A DNA stretch of 64,000 nucleotides from Pseudomonas sp. LB-090624 (GTDB lineage Bacteria; Pseudomonadota; Gammaproteobacteria; Pseudomonadales; Pseudomonadaceae): contig NZ_QJRL01000004.1 in the NCBI RefSeq assembly GCF_003205205.1, positions 62,001-126,000 of the forward strand, given 5' to 3'. The notes under the pieces are model-generated. The model did no database searches, was not told the DNA's origin, and saw only the letters and a program-made list of their open reading frames with translations. Positions 31,678 through 40,208 of this stretch are shown here, one piece after another; the first letter of the stretch is position 1; each line of letters opens with the position of its first letter. A program made the translations under genes and the position numbers.

Positions 31678-31977
31678 ATGCTCTACGCCATTATCGCCAG
31701 CGACGTCGCAAACTCCCTGGAAAAGCGCCTGGCCGCCCGCCCGGCGCACATCGAGCGCCTGCAACAACTCAAGGCCGAAGGCCGCGTCGTGCTGGCCGGC
31801 CCGCACCCGGCCATCGACAGCAACGACCCTGGCGAAGCAGGCTTCAGCGGCAGCCTGATCGTTGCCGAGTTCGACTCCCTGGCCGCAGCGCAGGCCTGGG
31901 CCGATGCTGATCCGTATATTGCAGCAGGTGTCTACGACAAGGTTGTGGTCAAGCCGTTCAAGCAAGTGCTGCCTTGA
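31678..31977 (+). CDS. yciI: YciI-family protein
   Basis: Small ferredoxin-like-fold (YCII) protein of 99 aa, with the His-Asp pair expected for this family in [18 protein letters not shown]. The start [17 protein letters not shown] is normal. It is coupled to yciB (1 bp gap), an association seen across Gammaproteobacteria. Molecular function is unknown. Confidence 0.9.
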   Translation: MLYAIIASDVANSLEKRLAARPAHIERLQQLKAEGRVVLAGPHPAIDSNDPGEAGFSGSLIVAEFDSLAAAQAWADADPYIAAGVYDKVVVKPFKQVLP

Positions 31978-31984
31978 TCAGCCT

Positions 31985-32014
31985 CCGCACCGCGTCAGCT
32001 CCTTCGCGGTGCGG
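31985..32014 (+). terminator. GC hairpin after yciI
   Basis: CCGCACCGCG (31985-31994) and CGCGGTGCGG (32005-32014) form a perfect 10 bp stem 8 bp past the yciI stop. There is no real T-run, so termination is probable but not certain. Confidence 0.6.
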
Positions 32015-32099
32015 CAGTTATGCGGTTGCCATCAGTCTGCGGTATCTTTGCCACTGGCGGGCCGATCTAACCGCCGTCAATGGTTGAATTGAGTGAGTC

Positions 32100-32777
32100 A
32101 TGAGCGAGCTGTTACTGATTGATGATGACCAGGAGCTGTGCGAGCTGCTCAGCAGCTGGCTGACCCAGGAAGGGTTCACTGTACGTGCCTGCCACGACGG
32201 CCACAGCGCACGCCAGGCCCTGGCCGAACACGCCCCCGCTGCCGTGGTGCTGGATGTGATGCTGCCCGACGGCAGTGGCCTGGAGTTGCTCAAGCAGTTG
32301 CGCAGCGAACATGCCGAACTCCCGGTGCTGATGCTCTCGGCCCGTGGCGAGCCACTGGACCGCATCCTCGGCCTGGAATTGGGCGCCGACGATTACCTGG
32401 CCAAACCCTGCGATCCGCGTGAGCTTACCGCCCGCCTGCGCGCGGTGCTGCGCCGTAGCCACCCCACCGCTACCACCAGCCAGGTGGCGCTGGGCGACCT
32501 GGTCTACAGCCCTGCACGTGGTGTGGCCAGCATCGATGGCCGCGAAATGACCCTGACCCTGTCCGAAAGCCGCATTCTCGAAGCCCTGCTGCGCCAGCCC
32601 GGCGAACCGCTGGACAAGCAGGAACTCGCGCAAATCGGCCTGGGGCGCAAGCTGACCCTGTACGACCGCAGCCTGGACATGCACGTCAGCAACCTGCGCA
32701 AGAAGATCGGCCCACACGCCGATGGCCGCCCACGCATCGTCGCGCTGCGCAGCCGTGGCTATTACTACTGCCTCTGA
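32100..32777 (+). CDS. cpxR: Response regulator, CpxR-like
   Basis: OmpR-family regulator of 225 aa. Receiver domain (1-118) with the phosphoacceptor Asp52 in VVLDVMLPDGSG and Lys102 in DDYLAKPCDP; winged-helix output domain (about 130-225) ending RSRGYYYCL. It heads a cpxR / spy-like / cpxA set, the same order as PA3204-3206 as I recall. This indicates an envelope-stress system. A direct repeat that may be its binding site follows the stop codon. Confidence 0.85.
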   Translation: MSELLLIDDDQELCELLSSWLTQEGFTVRACHDGHSARQALAEHAPAAVVLDVMLPDGSGLELLKQLRSEHAELPVLMLSARGEPLDRILGLELGADDYLAKPCDPRELTARLRAVLRRSHPTATTSQVALGDLVYSPARGVASIDGREMTLTLSESRILEALLRQPGEPLDKQELAQIGLGRKLTLYDRSLDMHVSNLRKKIGPHADGRPRIVALRSRGYYYCL

Positions 32778-32782
32778 CCATC

Positions 32783-32798
32783 TTTACCGAGCCTTTAC
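32783..32798. promoter_or_regulatory. Candidate CpxR binding site upstream of the spy-like gene
   Basis: TTTAC-N6-TTTAC, that is GTAAA-N6-GTAAA on the minus strand: a direct repeat with 11 bp periodicity close to the CpxR pattern GTAAA-N5-GTAAA. It lies between the cpxR stop and the spy-like ATG, about 80 bp upstream of the latter. Confidence 0.45.
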
Positions 32799-32878
32799 CA
32801 TCCGCTGACTGCGCTTGACGGTGATCTCCCTAGACTGTGCTCATCCGGTAACCACCGGCCTATGAAAGGAGAGACACC

Positions 32879-33295
32879 ATGCGCAAGACCCTTATCGCCC
32901 TGATGTTCGCCGCCGCCCTGCCGACCGTAGCCATGGCCATGCCTGATGGCGGCCCGCGTCACGACGGCCCGCATCATCGCGGTGATGCGCCTTTCCAGCA
33001 ACTGGACCTGAGCCGCGACCAGCGCCAGCAGATCGGCAAGCTGATGGGCGAGCAGATGCAACAGCGCCGCGACATCACTGAGCGTTACCTGTCCAAGCTC
33101 CCGGCCGCCGACCAGAAGGCCATGAAGGACGAACTGCAAGCCAGTCGCACCAAGACCGACACCGCCGTGCGCAACCTGCTCAAGCCTGACCAGCAGAAGA
33201 AGTTCGACGAACTGCAAAAGGAACGCGCCGCCAAGAAAGCCGAGTGGCAAGAGTTCCAGGCCTGGAAAGCTGAAAAAGGCAACAAGGCCCAGTAA
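32879..33295 (+). CDS. Spy/CpxP-like periplasmic protein
   Basis: Exported 138-aa protein with a signal peptide (MRKTLIALMFAAALPTVAMA), a His-rich linker (HDGPHHRGD) and an all-helical charged region (about 40-130) resembling the LTXXQ/Spy fold. Such proteins are ATP-independent chaperones or repress the Cpx sensor. Placed between the regulator and sensor genes, it is likely both target and feedback element. Ribosome site AAAGGAGAG precedes the ATG. Confidence 0.82.
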   Translation: MRKTLIALMFAAALPTVAMAMPDGGPRHDGPHHRGDAPFQQLDLSRDQRQQIGKLMGEQMQQRRDITERYLSKLPAADQKAMKDELQASRTKTDTAVRNLLKPDQQKKFDELQKERAAKKAEWQEFQAWKAEKGNKAQ

Positions 33296-33309
33296 GCTGT
33301 CCGCCCAAC

Positions 33310-33342
33310 GCCCGGCCCGCCCAAGCGCGAGCCGGGCTTTTT
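33310..33342 (+). terminator. Terminator-like hairpin between spy-like gene and cpxA
   Basis: GCCCGGC (33310-33316) and GCCGGGC (33331-33337) followed by TTTTT. It lies inside the cpxR-spy-cpxA cluster, 15 bp after the spy-like stop and 18 bp before the sensor start, so it may limit sensor expression relative to the chaperone. Confidence 0.75.
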
Positions 33343-33359
33343 CTGTTTAGGAGGTGCAC

Positions 33360-34694
33360 TTGCGTTCACTGTTCTGGCGCATCCTGGCCAGCTTCTGGCT
33401 GGCCATCACCCTGGTCGCAGGCCTGTCGATCCTGCTGGGCCACATGCTCAACCAGGACGCCTGGATCCTCAGCCGCCACCCGGGCCTGAACACGCTGGCC
33501 AGCCAGTGGGCGAGGCATTATGAGCAGGAAGGCCTGGAGGCGGCGCAGCAGTTCCTGGAGCAGCGCAAGGGCCGTTACAAGATAGACGTGCAGGTGCTCG
33601 ACGACAGTGGCGAGGCGGTGGTGCCCGGTACCTTCCCACGCCGCGCGGCAGCCTTCGAGGCACGCCAGCACAATGACCAGCGGCGCTTGCCGTGGCGCCG
33701 GCTGACCGAGGAATACACCAGCCCCGACACCGGCGAAACCTACCTGTTGATCTACCGCATCCCCCATCCGGCGCTGGACGCCTGGCATCGTGAAAGCCTG
33801 ATGTGGCCACTCAGCGCGCTGGGTATTGCCTTGGTGGTACTGACCCTGTTCAGCCTGCTGGTGACCTTGTCCATCACCCGCCCGCTAAGCCGCCTGCGCA
33901 GTGCCGTGCACGACCTGGGCCAGAGCACCTACCAGCAGAATAGCCTGGCCAGGCTTGCCGCGCGGCGTGACGAATTCGGGGTACTGGCCCAGGACTTCAA
34001 CAAGATGGGCGCGCGCCTGCAAAGCACCATTGGCAGCCAGCGCCAGTTGCTGCGCGATGTGTCCCACGAACTGCGCTCGCCGCTGGCCAGGCTGCGTATC
34101 GCCCTGGCCCTGGCCGAACGCGCCGAGCCTGAGCAGCGGCAAGCGCTGTGGCCACGCCTGACCCGCGAGTGCGACCGCCTGGAAGACCTGATCAGCGAGA
34201 TCCTCGCCTTGGCCAGGGTCGATGCCGAACAGGCTCATGCCGAACCGGTCGACATCAATGCCTTGCTCGGCAGCGTGCGCAAGGACGCCCTGCTGAGCGC
34301 GCCGGATCAGGACGTGCGCCTGGAAGCGCAGCCGGGGTTGAGTTTGCAGGGTTGGCCAACGTTGATCGAGCGTGCCGTGGACAACCTGCTGCGCAATGCC
34401 CTGCGCTTCAATCCGGTGGGCCAACCGGTCGAGGTCAGCGCCGCGCGCGCGCAGGACCGGATCGTGATCAGCGTGCGTGACCATGGGCCTGGGGCGGCAG
34501 CGGAGCACCTGGCGCAACTGGGCGAGCCGTTCTTCCGCGCGCCGGGGCAAGAAGCGCCGGGGCATGGCCTGGGGTTGGCGATTGCGCGCAAGGCTGCGGA
34601 GCGCCACGGCGGTAGTCTGGTGCTGGAGAATCATCCACAGGGCGGGTTTGTAGCCAGGCTGGAGTTGCCCTTGGCTGAAGCGGCAGGCAGTTGA
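33360..34694 (+). CDS. cpxA: Sensor histidine kinase, CpxA-like
   Basis: Inner-membrane sensor kinase of 444 aa. TM1 (about 8-30), periplasmic sensor domain (31-148), TM2 (149-172), HAMP (173-225), and dimerisation and phosphoacceptor region with His236 in RDVSHELRSPLAR. The ATPase domain has DNLLRNALRF (N box) and DHGPGAA plus GHGLGLAIAR (G boxes). The start is decided by the ribosome site: AGGAGG at 33349-33354 fits a TTG start at 33360, whereas the GTG at 33354 would overlap it. Confidence 0.87.
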   Translation: MRSLFWRILASFWLAITLVAGLSILLGHMLNQDAWILSRHPGLNTLASQWARHYEQEGLEAAQQFLEQRKGRYKIDVQVLDDSGEAVVPGTFPRRAAAFEARQHNDQRRLPWRRLTEEYTSPDTGETYLLIYRIPHPALDAWHRESLMWPLSALGIALVVLTLFSLLVTLSITRPLSRLRSAVHDLGQSTYQQNSLARLAARRDEFGVLAQDFNKMGARLQSTIGSQRQLLRDVSHELRSPLARLRIALALAERAEPEQRQALWPRLTRECDRLEDLISEILALARVDAEQAHAEPVDINALLGSVRKDALLSAPDQDVRLEAQPGLSLQGWPTLIERAVDNLLRNALRFNPVGQPVEVSAARAQDRIVISVRDHGPGAAAEHLAQLGEPFFRAPGQEAPGHGLGLAIARKAAERHGGSLVLENHPQGGFVARLELPLAEAAGS

Positions 34695-34712
34695 TGGGAT
34701 GTAACGGCGCCT

Positions 34713-34744
34713 GGCCTCTTCGCGGGCTCACCCGCGAAGAGGCC
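34713..34744. repeat. REP-type palindrome between cpxA and nitroreductase gene
   Basis: Arms GGCCTCTTCGCGGG (34713-34726) and its complement (34731-34744) form a perfect 14 bp stem with a CTCA loop. Nearly the same palindrome recurs at 57873-57908. It sits between two convergent genes. Confidence 0.85.
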
Positions 34745-34779
34745 GCCAGCCTTGATACACGAATCAGCCCAAGGCCAGG

Positions 34780-35337
34780 TTACTCACCCCAGGCACTGAC
34801 AAAATCAGCCGTTTCCAGGACCGGTGCGGTCCGCGGCTCGGTCAGCGGCGTGCCGACATACAGGTAGCCAATCAGCTCCTCGTTCTCGGCCAGCCCCAGG
34901 CCCTTGTGCACATGGGCATCAAAGGCCATGTCACCGGTACGCCACACCGCACCGATGCCCTGCGCATGCGCAGCGATCAGAATGCCGTGCGCCGCACAGC
35001 CCGCCGCCAGGCGCTGTTCGGACTTGGGCACCTTGAAGTGGTCTTGCAGCGTGGCCACCACCACGATCAGCAACGGCGCGCGCAGCGGCATGGCGCGAGC
35101 CTTGTCCAGCGCAGCCTGGCTGGCATCACCCTTTTGCTGCACCGCTTCGGCGAACAGCTCGCCCAGTTTCTCGCGGCCCTGGCCTTCGATGGTCAGGAAC
35201 CGCCACGGCCGCAGCTGGCCATGGTCCGGGGCACGCAAGGCGGCCTGGAACAGCGCCTCGCGCTGGGCGGCATTGGGCGCCGGGTCGGTCAGGCGTGGCA
35301 CGGAAACACGGTTGAGCAATGCGTCGAGAGCCTCCAT
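34780..35337 (-). CDS. Nitroreductase family protein, YdjA-like
   Basis: FMN-dependent NAD(P)H oxidoreductase of the short YdjA type, 185 aa. FMN-contact features include the N-terminal Arg in NRVSVPRLTDP, APDHGQLRPWRFL, GCAAHGILIAAHAQGIGAVWRTG and the C-terminal GYLYVGTP. Natural substrate unknown. It is convergent with cpxA and about 100 bp from the divergent trkH start. Confidence 0.88.
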   Translation of the reverse strand: MEALDALLNRVSVPRLTDPAPNAAQREALFQAALRAPDHGQLRPWRFLTIEGQGREKLGELFAEAVQQKGDASQAALDKARAMPLRAPLLIVVVATLQDHFKVPKSEQRLAAGCAAHGILIAAHAQGIGAVWRTGDMAFDAHVHKGLGLAENEELIGYLYVGTPLTEPRTAPVLETADFVSAWGE

Positions 35338-35439
35338 CGGCTACCCTCCTGGCAGTTGAATGTGCAGCCATTCTAGCGTTTACATCAGCAGACCCATAGG
35401 TAGAATGGCGCCCTTCCAAATCGAGTCAGAGCAGATCAC

Positions 35440-36894
35440 ATGGCGTTGCCGACCTTAAGGATCATTGGTTTCATCATCGGCATCTTCCTGATTACCCTGG
35501 CCGTAGGCATGGCCGTGCCCATGGCGACCCTGGTGATCTTCGAGCGCACCGGCGACATGCCGTCGTTCCTCTGGTCCAGCCTGATCACCTTCATCGCCGG
35601 CCTGGCGCTGGTGGTGCCGGGGCGCCCCGAACATGTGCACCTGCGCCCGCGCGACATGTACCTGCTCACCGTCAGCAGCTGGCTGGTGGTGTGCGTGTTC
35701 GCCGCCCTGCCGTTCCTGCTGACCCAGCACATCAGCTACACCGACGCCTTCTTCGAGAGCATGTCGGGTATCACCGCCACCGGCGCCACCGTGCTCAGCG
35801 GGCTGGATACCATGTCGCCGGGCATTCTCATGTGGCGCTCGATGCTGCACTGGCTAGGCGGCATCGGCTTCATCGCCATGGCGGTGGCGATCCTGCCGCT
35901 GCTGCGCATCGGTGGCATGCGTCTGTTCCAGACCGAATCTTCCGACCGCTCCGAGAAGGTCATGCCACGCTCGCACATGGTCGCCAAGTCGATCGTGGGG
36001 GTCTACGTCGGCTTCTCGATCCTTGGCGCACTGGCCTTCTGGTGGGCCGGCATGAGCCCGTTCGATGCCATCAACCATGCCATGTCGGCAATCTCCACCG
36101 GCGGCTTTTCCACCTCGGACCAGTCACTGGCAAAATGGGATATCCCGGCAGTGCACTGGGTGGCAGTGGTGGTGATGATCATGGGCAGCCTGCCGTTCAC
36201 CCTGTACGTGGCCACCCTGCGTGGCAACCGCAAGGCGCTCATCCGCGACCAGCAGGTACAGGGCTTGCTGGGCATGCTGCTGGTCACCTGGCTGGTGCTG
36301 GGCACCTGGTACTGGTACAGCACCAACCTGCACTGGCTGGATGCCCTGCGGCACGTGGCGCTGAACGTGACCTCGGTGGTCACCACCACCGGCTTCGCCC
36401 TGGGCGATTACAGCCTATGGGGCAATTTCTCGCTGATGTTGTTCTTCTACCTGGGCTTCGTTGGCGGCTGCTCCGGCTCGACTGCAGGCGGCATCAAGAT
36501 CTTCCGCTTCCAGGTCGCCTACATCCTGCTCAAGGCCAGCCTCAACCAGCTGATCCACCCGCGCGCGGTGATCAAGCAGAAATACAACGGCCACCGTCTC
36601 GACGAAGACATCGTGCGCTCGATCCTGACATTCTCGTTCTTCTTCGCCATCACCATCTGCGTCATGGCGCTGCTGCTGTCACTGCTGGGCGTGGATTGGA
36701 TGACCGCATTGACCGGCGCTGCCGGCACGGTTTCGGGTGTGGGCCCGGGCCTCGGCGAAGTGATCGGCCCTTCGGGCAACTACGCTACGCTGCCGGACGC
36801 AGCCAAGTGGATCCTCGCCGCCGGCATGCTGCTGGGGCGGCTGGAAATCATCACGGTGCTTGTATTGTGCATGCCGGCGTTCTGGCGTCACTGA
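35440..36894 (+). CDS. trkH: Potassium uptake protein TrkH family
   Basis: Membrane subunit of the Trk K+ channel-transporter, 484 aa. The four selectivity-filter loops are visible: SGITATGATVL, AISTGGFST, SVVTTTGFALG and TGAAGTVSGVGPG, each with the conserved central glycine. It needs TrkA, which is not in this window. Its last 44 bp overlap the 3' end of a convergent AraC gene. Confidence 0.92.
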   Translation: MALPTLRIIGFIIGIFLITLAVGMAVPMATLVIFERTGDMPSFLWSSLITFIAGLALVVPGRPEHVHLRPRDMYLLTVSSWLVVCVFAALPFLLTQHISYTDAFFESMSGITATGATVLSGLDTMSPGILMWRSMLHWLGGIGFIAMAVAILPLLRIGGMRLFQTESSDRSEKVMPRSHMVAKSIVGVYVGFSILGALAFWWAGMSPFDAINHAMSAISTGGFSTSDQSLAKWDIPAVHWVAVVVMIMGSLPFTLYVATLRGNRKALIRDQQVQGLLGMLLVTWLVLGTWYWYSTNLHWLDALRHVALNVTSVVTTTGFALGDYSLWGNFSLMLFFYLGFVGGCSGSTAGGIKIFRFQVAYILLKASLNQLIHPRAVIKQKYNGHRLDEDIVRSILTFSFFFAITICVMALLLSLLGVDWMTALTGAAGTVSGVGPGLGEVIGPSGNYATLPDAAKWILAAGMLLGRLEIITVLVLCMPAFWRH

Positions 36895-37912
36895 GCTCTT
36901 CGGCCCCGGCGCCCAGGCGGGCGCGGTACTCGCTGGGCGTGGCATCGAACCAGCGGCGGAACGCCCGGTAGAAATTGCTGGGGTCGGCAAAGCCCAGCAA
37001 GTAGGCGGTTTCCAGCAGGGTCATGCCCGGTTGGGCCAGGTACTGTTCGGCCAGTTCGCGGCGGGTATCGTCGAGCAAGGTCTGGAAGCTGGTGCCCTCC
37101 TCCTGCAAGCGCCTTTGCAAAGTGCGCTGCGACAGATGCAGGGCCTGGGCCAGGGTTTCACGCTTGGGCTCACCCTGCGGCAGGATACGGCACAGCACCT
37201 GGCGCACGCGGTGGGTAACCCGGCTTTCGGAAAAGCGCGCCAGGTACTCCCCGGCAAAGCGGTCATGCAGCACCGCCATGGCTTCGTTGGCGGTGGGCAG
37301 TGGCGCCTCCATGTCGGCCCGCTCGAACACCAACGCATCGTGCGGTGCACCGAACACCAGTGGCGAATGGAAGGCCGTCTTGTACGGCTCGACATCCTTG
37401 GGCTGCGGCCCCTGCACCAGTACCCGCCGCGGCTGCACCGGCCGGCCGCTCAGCCACTTGCACAGCGCCAGCGCGCAGGCCAGCGAGGCTTCGGCACTGT
37501 GCCGGGTCGGCGGCAGGTGGTCGCCATGCACGGTGAGAATCAGCGAATAGCCCTCGGCACCGAGGACGAAGCTGAGGTCGGAACTTTCGGCGATGATGCG
37601 CTGGTACCGCACCAGCCGTTCGAAGCCCTCGGCCAGGGTGCGGCTGGACATCAAGGCGTAGCCCACCACATGGAACGACGCTGGGCGCACCACACGCGCC
37701 ATGTTCAGGCCGATAGCCTCGTTGCCCGACAACTCCACCGCCAGTTGCCAGAGCCGGGTCATCGAGTCTTGAGGGAAGCGCGCATCAGGGTCGTCGAGGG
37801 CGGCGAAGTCCAGCCCCAGCTGCTTGAACATGGCCCGGCAGTCCAGCCCTTCCAGTTCAAGTGCTTTCACGATCCCTGATGCCCAGCTGGCTGACGTGGT
37901 TCTTTCACTCAT
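36851..37912 (-). CDS. AraC-family regulator with Arabinose_bd-type N-domain
   Basis: Regulator of 353 aa starting MSERTTSASWASGIVKALE. The N-terminal ligand domain (about 15-215) resembles the OruR/ArgR-AraC type (PF12625). The C-terminal AraC DNA-binding domain (about 245-340) has RETLAQALHLSQRTLQRRLQEEG and TLLETAYLLGFADPSNFYRAFRRWFDATPSEYR. Target genes unknown. The start is the ATG at 37912; 13 more upstream codons are open but not needed. It overlaps trkH tail to tail. Confidence 0.87.
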   Translation of the reverse strand: MSERTTSASWASGIVKALELEGLDCRAMFKQLGLDFAALDDPDARFPQDSMTRLWQLAVELSGNEAIGLNMARVVRPASFHVVGYALMSSRTLAEGFERLVRYQRIIAESSDLSFVLGAEGYSLILTVHGDHLPPTRHSAEASLACALALCKWLSGRPVQPRRVLVQGPQPKDVEPYKTAFHSPLVFGAPHDALVFERADMEAPLPTANEAMAVLHDRFAGEYLARFSESRVTHRVRQVLCRILPQGEPKRETLAQALHLSQRTLQRRLQEEGTSFQTLLDDTRRELAEQYLAQPGMTLLETAYLLGFADPSNFYRAFRRWFDATPSEYRARLGAGAEELSDARTPACTIQAP

Positions 37913-38063
37913 GACAGGCTCTTCCCTGACCGCTCCTGCGGTGAACCCCAAGGATATTCAATTGGCGCCTATTGTCACTGGTAGGCACTGCCAATCACTC
38001 TAGACTCGAATCAGGCTCCACGCCGTGCATCTCGTCCAGAAGTATTAATCCCGGAGTACTGCC

Positions 38064-38375
38064 ATGAACAGCACAGCGCAGTTTCGCAGTTTTGCCGAAT
38101 TCTACCCGTACTACCTGGGGGAGCACAGCAACCCTACTTGTCGCCGCCTGCACTTTGTCGGCACCAGCCTGGTGATCGCCCTGGTGGCCTACACCATCGG
38201 CAGTGGCAAATGGCTGCTGCTGCTGGCCGTGCCGCTGTTCGGCTACGGTTTTGCCTGGGTCGGGCATTTCTTTTTTGAGAAGAATCGGCCGGCCACCTTC
38301 ACCTATCCGTTTTATAGCCTGGCCGGGGATTTCGTGATGTTTCGCGATATTCTGCTCGGCAAGCTCAAGCTGTAG
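38064..38375 (+). CDS. DUF962 / Mpo1-like membrane protein
   Basis: Membrane protein of 103 aa with two or three hydrophobic segments. SFAEFYPYYLGEHSNPTCRRLHFVGTSL is the DUF962 signature with conserved His residues. Yeast Mpo1 of this family is an Fe(II) dioxygenase acting on 2-hydroxy fatty acids; whether short bacterial members do the same is unknown. It stands alone between a divergent AraC gene and a convergent phosphoesterase gene. A 7 bp GC hairpin (38384-38400) follows. Confidence 0.82.
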   Translation: MNSTAQFRSFAEFYPYYLGEHSNPTCRRLHFVGTSLVIALVAYTIGSGKWLLLLAVPLFGYGFAWVGHFFFEKNRPATFTYPFYSLAGDFVMFRDILLGKLKL

Positions 38376-38415
38376 GATTGCCAGGGCCGCGTCGCGGCCC
38401 CATGGCCCTCGAGCC

Positions 38416-39207
38416 TTACACCAATGCCCGCACCGCCGCTTGCGCCTGCGCCAGCCGATACAGCTCGATACTGCCATCCCAGTGCTCGATCAACGCCGTG
38501 CACGACTCCACCCAATCCCCGCAGTTGAGGTACTCCACCTCGCCCACCTTGCGCATCTCGGCGTGGTGGATATGCCCACACACCACGCCATGAAAACCAC
38601 GCCGGGTGCACTCGTGGGCAATCGCAGCCTCGAAGTCGCTGATGAAGTTCACCGCCCCTTTGACCTTGTGCTTGAGGTACGCGGACAGCGACCAGTACCC
38701 GTAGCCGTAACGCGCGCGCCAATGGTTCAGCCAGCGGTTGAGCACCAACGTGAGCTCGTACGCGCGGTCACCGAGAAACGCCAGCCAGCGGTGGTAGCGG
38801 GTAATCACGTCGAACTGGTCACCATGGATCACCAGCAACCGGCGTCCATCAGCGGTCAGGTGCTCGGCTTCGTCGACCAGCTGGATATTGCCCAGGATCA
38901 GCCTGGAATACCGGCGCAGGAACTCGTCATGGTTACCGGTGACGTAAATCACCTCGGTGCCGCGCTTGCTCATGGTCAGCAGCCGGCGAATCACGTTGGT
39001 GTGGGCCTGCGGCCAGTAGATCCCGCCACGCAGCTTCCAGCCATCGATGATGTCGCCCACCAGGTATACACGGTCGGCCTGGTAGCCCTTGAGAAACTGC
39101 GACAGGTGTTCGGCCTGGCAGTCGCGGGTGCCAAGGTGCACGTCGGATATCCACAAGGTGCGCACGCGTTGCTTGCGCGAGGGGCGGGACAGTTCGGCAT
39201 GGGTCAT
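38416..39207 (-). CDS. LpxH-like UDP-2,3-diacylglucosamine diphosphatase family phosphoesterase
   Basis: Calcineurin-like metallophosphoesterase of 263 aa. All metal motifs are present: LWISDVHLG, LVGDIIDGW, VTGNHDEFLR, VIHGDQFD and VCGHIHHAEMR. The family is named for lipid A synthesis, but this long form differs from the roughly 240-aa housekeeping LpxH, so its substrate is uncertain. The ATG at 39207 is preceded by GGAG; the much longer maximal ORF is an antisense artefact over the next gene. Confidence 0.83.
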   Translation of the reverse strand: MTHAELSRPSRKQRVRTLWISDVHLGTRDCQAEHLSQFLKGYQADRVYLVGDIIDGWKLRGGIYWPQAHTNVIRRLLTMSKRGTEVIYVTGNHDEFLRRYSRLILGNIQLVDEAEHLTADGRRLLVIHGDQFDVITRYHRWLAFLGDRAYELTLVLNRWLNHWRARYGYGYWSLSAYLKHKVKGAVNFISDFEAAIAHECTRRGFHGVVCGHIHHAEMRKVGEVEYLNCGDWVESCTALIEHWDGSIELYRLAQAQAAVRALV

Positions 39208-39333
39208 GGGCAAGCTCCGGCGCAGTTTGCTGGAGACTGGCAGGCGCGCATGACAGCGCCGTGGCAAATCGGTGACGAGTGATGGTGAGCAGCGAATCGG
39301 GCACAATGGGCCTTTGCCTTGCGAGGACGCCCC

Positions 39334-40101
39334 ATGATCGTCGGCCCGATCCTCTCCCTGCGCCACTACCGCGACAGCCTGATCGCCCATAGCCACGAAC
39401 ACCCGCAACTGGTGTTCGGCCTGCGCGGCCGTCTGGCGTTCGAGGTGCAGGGGCAAGGTGCGGGGATCGCCCGCCAAGGGTTGGTCGTGGTGCCGGCCGG
39501 CGCTCACCACACCTGTGCCAGCGATAAGGGCAGCGAATGCCTGGTGCTGGATGTGCCCGGGGACCACTGGCTGCGCGAGCAGCTGGGCGAGCATGCCGAC
39601 GCCAGCCGGCGCCTGCTCGACCGCCCCGCCACCCTCGCCCTGGATGCTCGCCAGCAGCAACTGGTGGACTGGTTGGCAGCCAGCCCCATGGACGACCCGC
39701 TGATTGCCCGGCAAGGCGCAGCGCTGTTGCTGGCCAGCTTGAACGCCACGACAGCAGCCAACGTGCGCCCCAGCCAGCGATTGCCCTATGCAGCCTTCGA
39801 TGCGCATATCGAGCAGCATGCAGCCTACCCGCTGCAGGTCGCCGACCTGGCGCGCATCGCCGGCCTGTCCAGCGCTCGGCTGCACGCGCGCTTTACTGCC
39901 GAGTGCGCGATGACGCCAATGGACTACATTCGCCAGCGGCGCTTGCTCAAGGCGCGGCGGTTGGTGGTACAGACCCTGCTGCCGATGGGTGAAATTGCGG
40001 CGCAGGTGGGGTATGGCTCGCAGAGTGCGTTTTCAGCGGCGATGTTGCGGGCGTTCGGGTGTACGCCATTAGCTTTGCGGCGAGAGCCTGGCGACAACTG
40101 A
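39334..40101 (+). CDS. AraC-family regulator with cupin domain
   Basis: Regulator of 255 aa. The N-terminal cupin (about 1-90, SHEHPQLVFGLRGRLAFEVQG and VVPAGAHHTC) is followed by an AraC domain (about 155-250, LARIAGLSSARLHARFTAECAMTPMDYIRQRRL and GEIAAQVGYGSQSAFSAAMLRAFGCTP). It is followed on the same strand by an EamA exporter gene 107 bp downstream, which it probably controls. Confidence 0.88.
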   Translation: MIVGPILSLRHYRDSLIAHSHEHPQLVFGLRGRLAFEVQGQGAGIARQGLVVVPAGAHHTCASDKGSECLVLDVPGDHWLREQLGEHADASRRLLDRPATLALDARQQQLVDWLAASPMDDPLIARQGAALLLASLNATTAANVRPSQRLPYAAFDAHIEQHAAYPLQVADLARIAGLSSARLHARFTAECAMTPMDYIRQRRLLKARRLVVQTLLPMGEIAAQVGYGSQSAFSAAMLRAFGCTPLALRREPGDN

Positions 40102-40208
40102 CAGCAGTCTTGCGACAGAACGCGTTTGCCTGAGCCTATACACTGAGCCTGTACCGGACCTTTCGTGGGCGCACCCCACGGCGTGAAGATCTTGAGCAAG
40201 GACCCATC

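Noticed and set aside
38416-39885. 489-codon version of the LpxH-like gene
   Set aside because: The first 226 codons are antisense to the cupin-AraC gene at 39334-40101; the internal ATG at 39207 has a good ribosome site and gives the normal protein.
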